DNA of 7,360 nucleotides. Origin: MAG-120531 sp029242825 (GTDB lineage: Bacteria; Bacteroidota; Bacteroidia; Flavobacteriales; Flavobacteriaceae). This document shows, one piece after another, positions 5,769 to 7,360 of this stretch; position 1 is the first letter of the stretch; each line of letters starts with the position of its first letter. Below the pieces are notes generated by a model that did no database searches, was not told the origin of the DNA, and was given only the letters and a program-made list of their open reading frames with translations. Both the position numbers and the translations under genes were made by a program. The stretch is from positions 1 to 7,360 of the forward strand of contig JAQWTF010000022.1 of the NCBI GenBank assembly GCA_029242825.1, given 5' to 3'.

Positions 5769-7259
5769 TTAATTCGTGTATTTAGCCGCTTTATTCCCTG
5801 GAAGACTATTTTTAATAAACTGACGAATATCTTCATTCGCGTTTTTTAGATCTTCTCTTCTCAAGTACATCATATGACCGCTTTCATACCCTTTAAAACT
5901 CAACCTGTTTTTCATTCTTCCAGAAGGGTCTAACTGCCACATATTGTATTTTGCGTTAAAGTAGGTGGTAGCTCCGTCAAAATAACCAGACTGCGTCATG
6001 ACATGTAAATAAGGGTTTTGCGCCATGGCTTGTCTCAGGTTTTCTCCTGTGTTGTCTCCACTTCTGTCCCAGGGACGTACAGGGCCAAACATATTGTATT
6101 TAATGTCAGTTTTAAAGTTTAGTTCTTCTTGTAAGTAATAGTTTATTGCTGGCGTAAAGGAGTGTAACCATGAGGTGAGTTCAGAGTTATAGTCGGGTCT
6201 TTCACCAGCACTTTTTCGATCTATTCCTAAATATCTTGAGTCCAGTCTTCCTATGGTATACCCGTCTTCTCTTAATAATTCTTTCCAGAAATAAGGGTAG
6301 GGGATCTCTAAATTATGATCGAGATAAACACTTGGCTTAATTCCTGAATAATAGCCCATTTTTTCTGCTAAAGCCTCTTTCTTACTCGTTTCTAAGAAAC
6401 CGCCCATGACCATTGCAGGTAAAACGGTATTTATGGTGTAAGCCTCCACTTCTTCTAATACTTCTGTAAGCGGCTTAGTTTGAAGCGCACTTGGAAGTTT
6501 TTTCTGGTACCAGGCAGCTGCAGCAAAATAAGGAAGCCTATTGGCTACTTCTACAGGACCTTCTCGGTCTATTCCAAGTTCTGTTGGAGAAACTAAAATA
6601 ACGCCATTTAAATACATCCATTGGTTGTTTTGCAAGGCTAAGGCTAATCCTGAAACCCTTGTAGTTCCATAGCTTTCTCCAATTAAATATTTTGGAGATG
6701 ACCAGCGGTTATTTCTAGTGACAAAGGTATTGAGCCACTCCGCTAAATAAGCAATATCTGCATTTACGCCAAAAAATTTACTTCGGTCTATCTCTTTTCC
6801 GGTAGCTGGAATGGTTCTTGAATATCCCGTATTTACGGGGTTTACATATACAATATCTGCAATATCTAGAATAGAATAAGGATTGTTAGATATTCCATAG
6901 GGTTGCACGGGGTATCCTTCTGAATCAATGTTTAATACTCTAGGACCTGTATAGGCCAAATGCATCCAAACAGAACCTGAACCCGGACCTCCATTAAAAG
7001 ATATCACCAAAGGTCTTTGGGATCTATTACTCACATTGTCTTTGGTGTAATAGGTATAATGTAAACTAGCGATAGGATCACCATTTTCATCCCAAACAGG
7101 TTGTGTTCCTGTAGTGGCTGTATAGTTAAAGGAATCCGTTTGGGTAGTGAGCTTGTGTTTTGTAGTTACTGTAGTATCTACAGGAAGTGTCCTACTTTGA
7201 CTCCAACAGATTGCCGAAGATGAAAAAAGAATGACAGAAAAAAATACTTTGAATCTCAT
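5769..7259 (-). CDS. Exported S10-family serine carboxypeptidase
   Basis: This gene encodes 496 residues. It removes C-terminal amino acids from peptides if it acts like characterised S10 members (the carboxypeptidase Y type). A signal peptide covers about residues 1-21 (basic start MRFK, hydrophobic core, cleavage near CWSQ-S), giving a periplasmic or secreted enzyme with no sorting domain at the end. Motifs in order are SFNGGPGSGS (87-96), the S10 substrate-binding and oxyanion signature; VYVNPVNTGYS (137-147), equivalent to the family's D-x-P-x-G-x-G-x-S region; GESYGTTR (194-201) with nucleophile Ser196; Asp428 in SGYFDGATTY; and His462 in YESGHMMY. The triad is therefore complete. At D-x-P-x-G the Asp position is Asn140 (VNPVNTG), a common bacterial variation as far as I recall. 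It is first in the operon with the SGNH esterase, whose ATG abuts its stop. ATG 7259 is the only sensible start, as it begins the signal peptide. Confidence 0.94.
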   Translation of the reverse strand: MRFKVFFSVILFSSSAICWSQSRTLPVDTTVTTKHKLTTQTDSFNYTATTGTQPVWDENGDPIASLHYTYYTKDNVSNRSQRPLVISFNGGPGSGSVWMHLAYTGPRVLNIDSEGYPVQPYGISNNPYSILDIADIVYVNPVNTGYSRTIPATGKEIDRSKFFGVNADIAYLAEWLNTFVTRNNRWSSPKYLIGESYGTTRVSGLALALQNNQWMYLNGVILVSPTELGIDREGPVEVANRLPYFAAAAWYQKKLPSALQTKPLTEVLEEVEAYTINTVLPAMVMGGFLETSKKEALAEKMGYYSGIKPSVYLDHNLEIPYPYFWKELLREDGYTIGRLDSRYLGIDRKSAGERPDYNSELTSWLHSFTPAINYYLQEELNFKTDIKYNMFGPVRPWDRSGDNTGENLRQAMAQNPYLHVMTQSGYFDGATTYFNAKYNMWQLDPSGRMKNRLSFKGYESGHMMYLRREDLKNANEDIRQFIKNSLPGNKAAKYTN

Positions 7260-7286
7260 AGTGGATGGTTTGGTTTTTTATGTCAC

Positions 7287-7294
7287 CTAATTTA
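7287..7294 (-). promoter_or_regulatory. Possible -7 box for the S10-SGNH operon
   Basis: On the minus strand this reads TAAATTAG, one mismatch from TAnnTTTG, and ends 27 bases before ATG 7259, a sensible distance. No TTG is found at the normal -33 spacing, so this is a weak candidate. The upstream 100 bases (7260-7360) are AT-rich and non-coding; apart from this box and a short CACCTAAT repeat (7284-7291 and 7337-7344) I see nothing firm in them. Confidence 0.25.
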
Positions 7295-7360
7295 ATAAAA
7301 TAAATTGAAATTAATAGGTTTAAAACCCTTCAAAAACACCTAATCCAAAAAGGGCAAAAT

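Noticed and set aside
7326..7354. CCCTT/AAGGG inverted repeat followed by a T-run on the minus strand, a possible terminator of a gene beyond the right edge
   Set aside because: The stem is only 5 pairs with a 19-base loop, too weak to call without seeing the upstream gene.
1..7360. Search for defence systems, CRISPR repeats, insertion sequences, tRNAs or phage genes
   Set aside because: No repeat arrays, terminal inverted repeats, transposase or integrase motifs, tRNA-like cloverleafs or defence-gene motifs were seen on either strand.

Overview
The base composition (AT-rich), the TAnnTTTG-type promoter boxes, the lack of strong Shine-Dalgarno sequences and the gene families all point to a Bacteroidota genome, most likely a member of the Flavobacteriaceae. 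This assignment is inferred from sequence style and recalled family resemblance, not from a marker gene. No RNA gene, insertion sequence, CRISPR array, phage gene or origin was seen. The window reads as ordinary chromosomal housekeeping DNA, almost fully coding, and no stretch over 300 bases is without a gene.

Layout from left to right. (1) Positions 1-1412, minus strand: a large protein of unknown function with its start inside the window and its C-terminus cut off by the left edge. (2) A compact divergent promoter region (about 1413-1497) carries one TAnnTTTG box facing each way. (3) Plus strand: a PhnP-like metallo-beta-lactamase-fold hydrolase (about 1498-2262, with no ATG start available) is followed after 2 bases by a small membrane-anchored coiled-coil protein (2265-2765). 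(4) Minus strand, converging on that pair with only 8 bases between stop codons: a three-gene operon read from 5005 down to 2774. It encodes a dihydroorotase-like protein, a small DUF4870-like membrane protein and a PhoD-unrelated, carboxylesterase-type alpha/beta hydrolase, with a 1-base overlap and then a 1-base gap. It has the clearest promoter of the window (5042-5071), overlaid by a 31-base near-palindrome. (5) Minus strand: a two-gene operon of exported hydrolases (7259 down to 5100), an S10-family serine carboxypeptidase immediately followed by an SGNH/GDSL esterase.

How the genes work together: the last two form a plausible secreted degradation pair, because both have signal peptides and are joined stop-to-start. 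The dihydroorotase-like protein is the most interesting item. It keeps the full-length fold and many family signatures, but the HxH zinc motif and other metal ligands are replaced, so it is very probably a non-catalytic pseudo-dihydroorotase, as known for PyrC' proteins that support aspartate transcarbamoylase. No pyrB lies in the window to confirm that role. I did not find evidence of a wholly new multi-gene system; the items worth a second look are the pseudoenzyme, its palindromic promoter, the ATG-less MBL gene and the unknown protein at the left edge.
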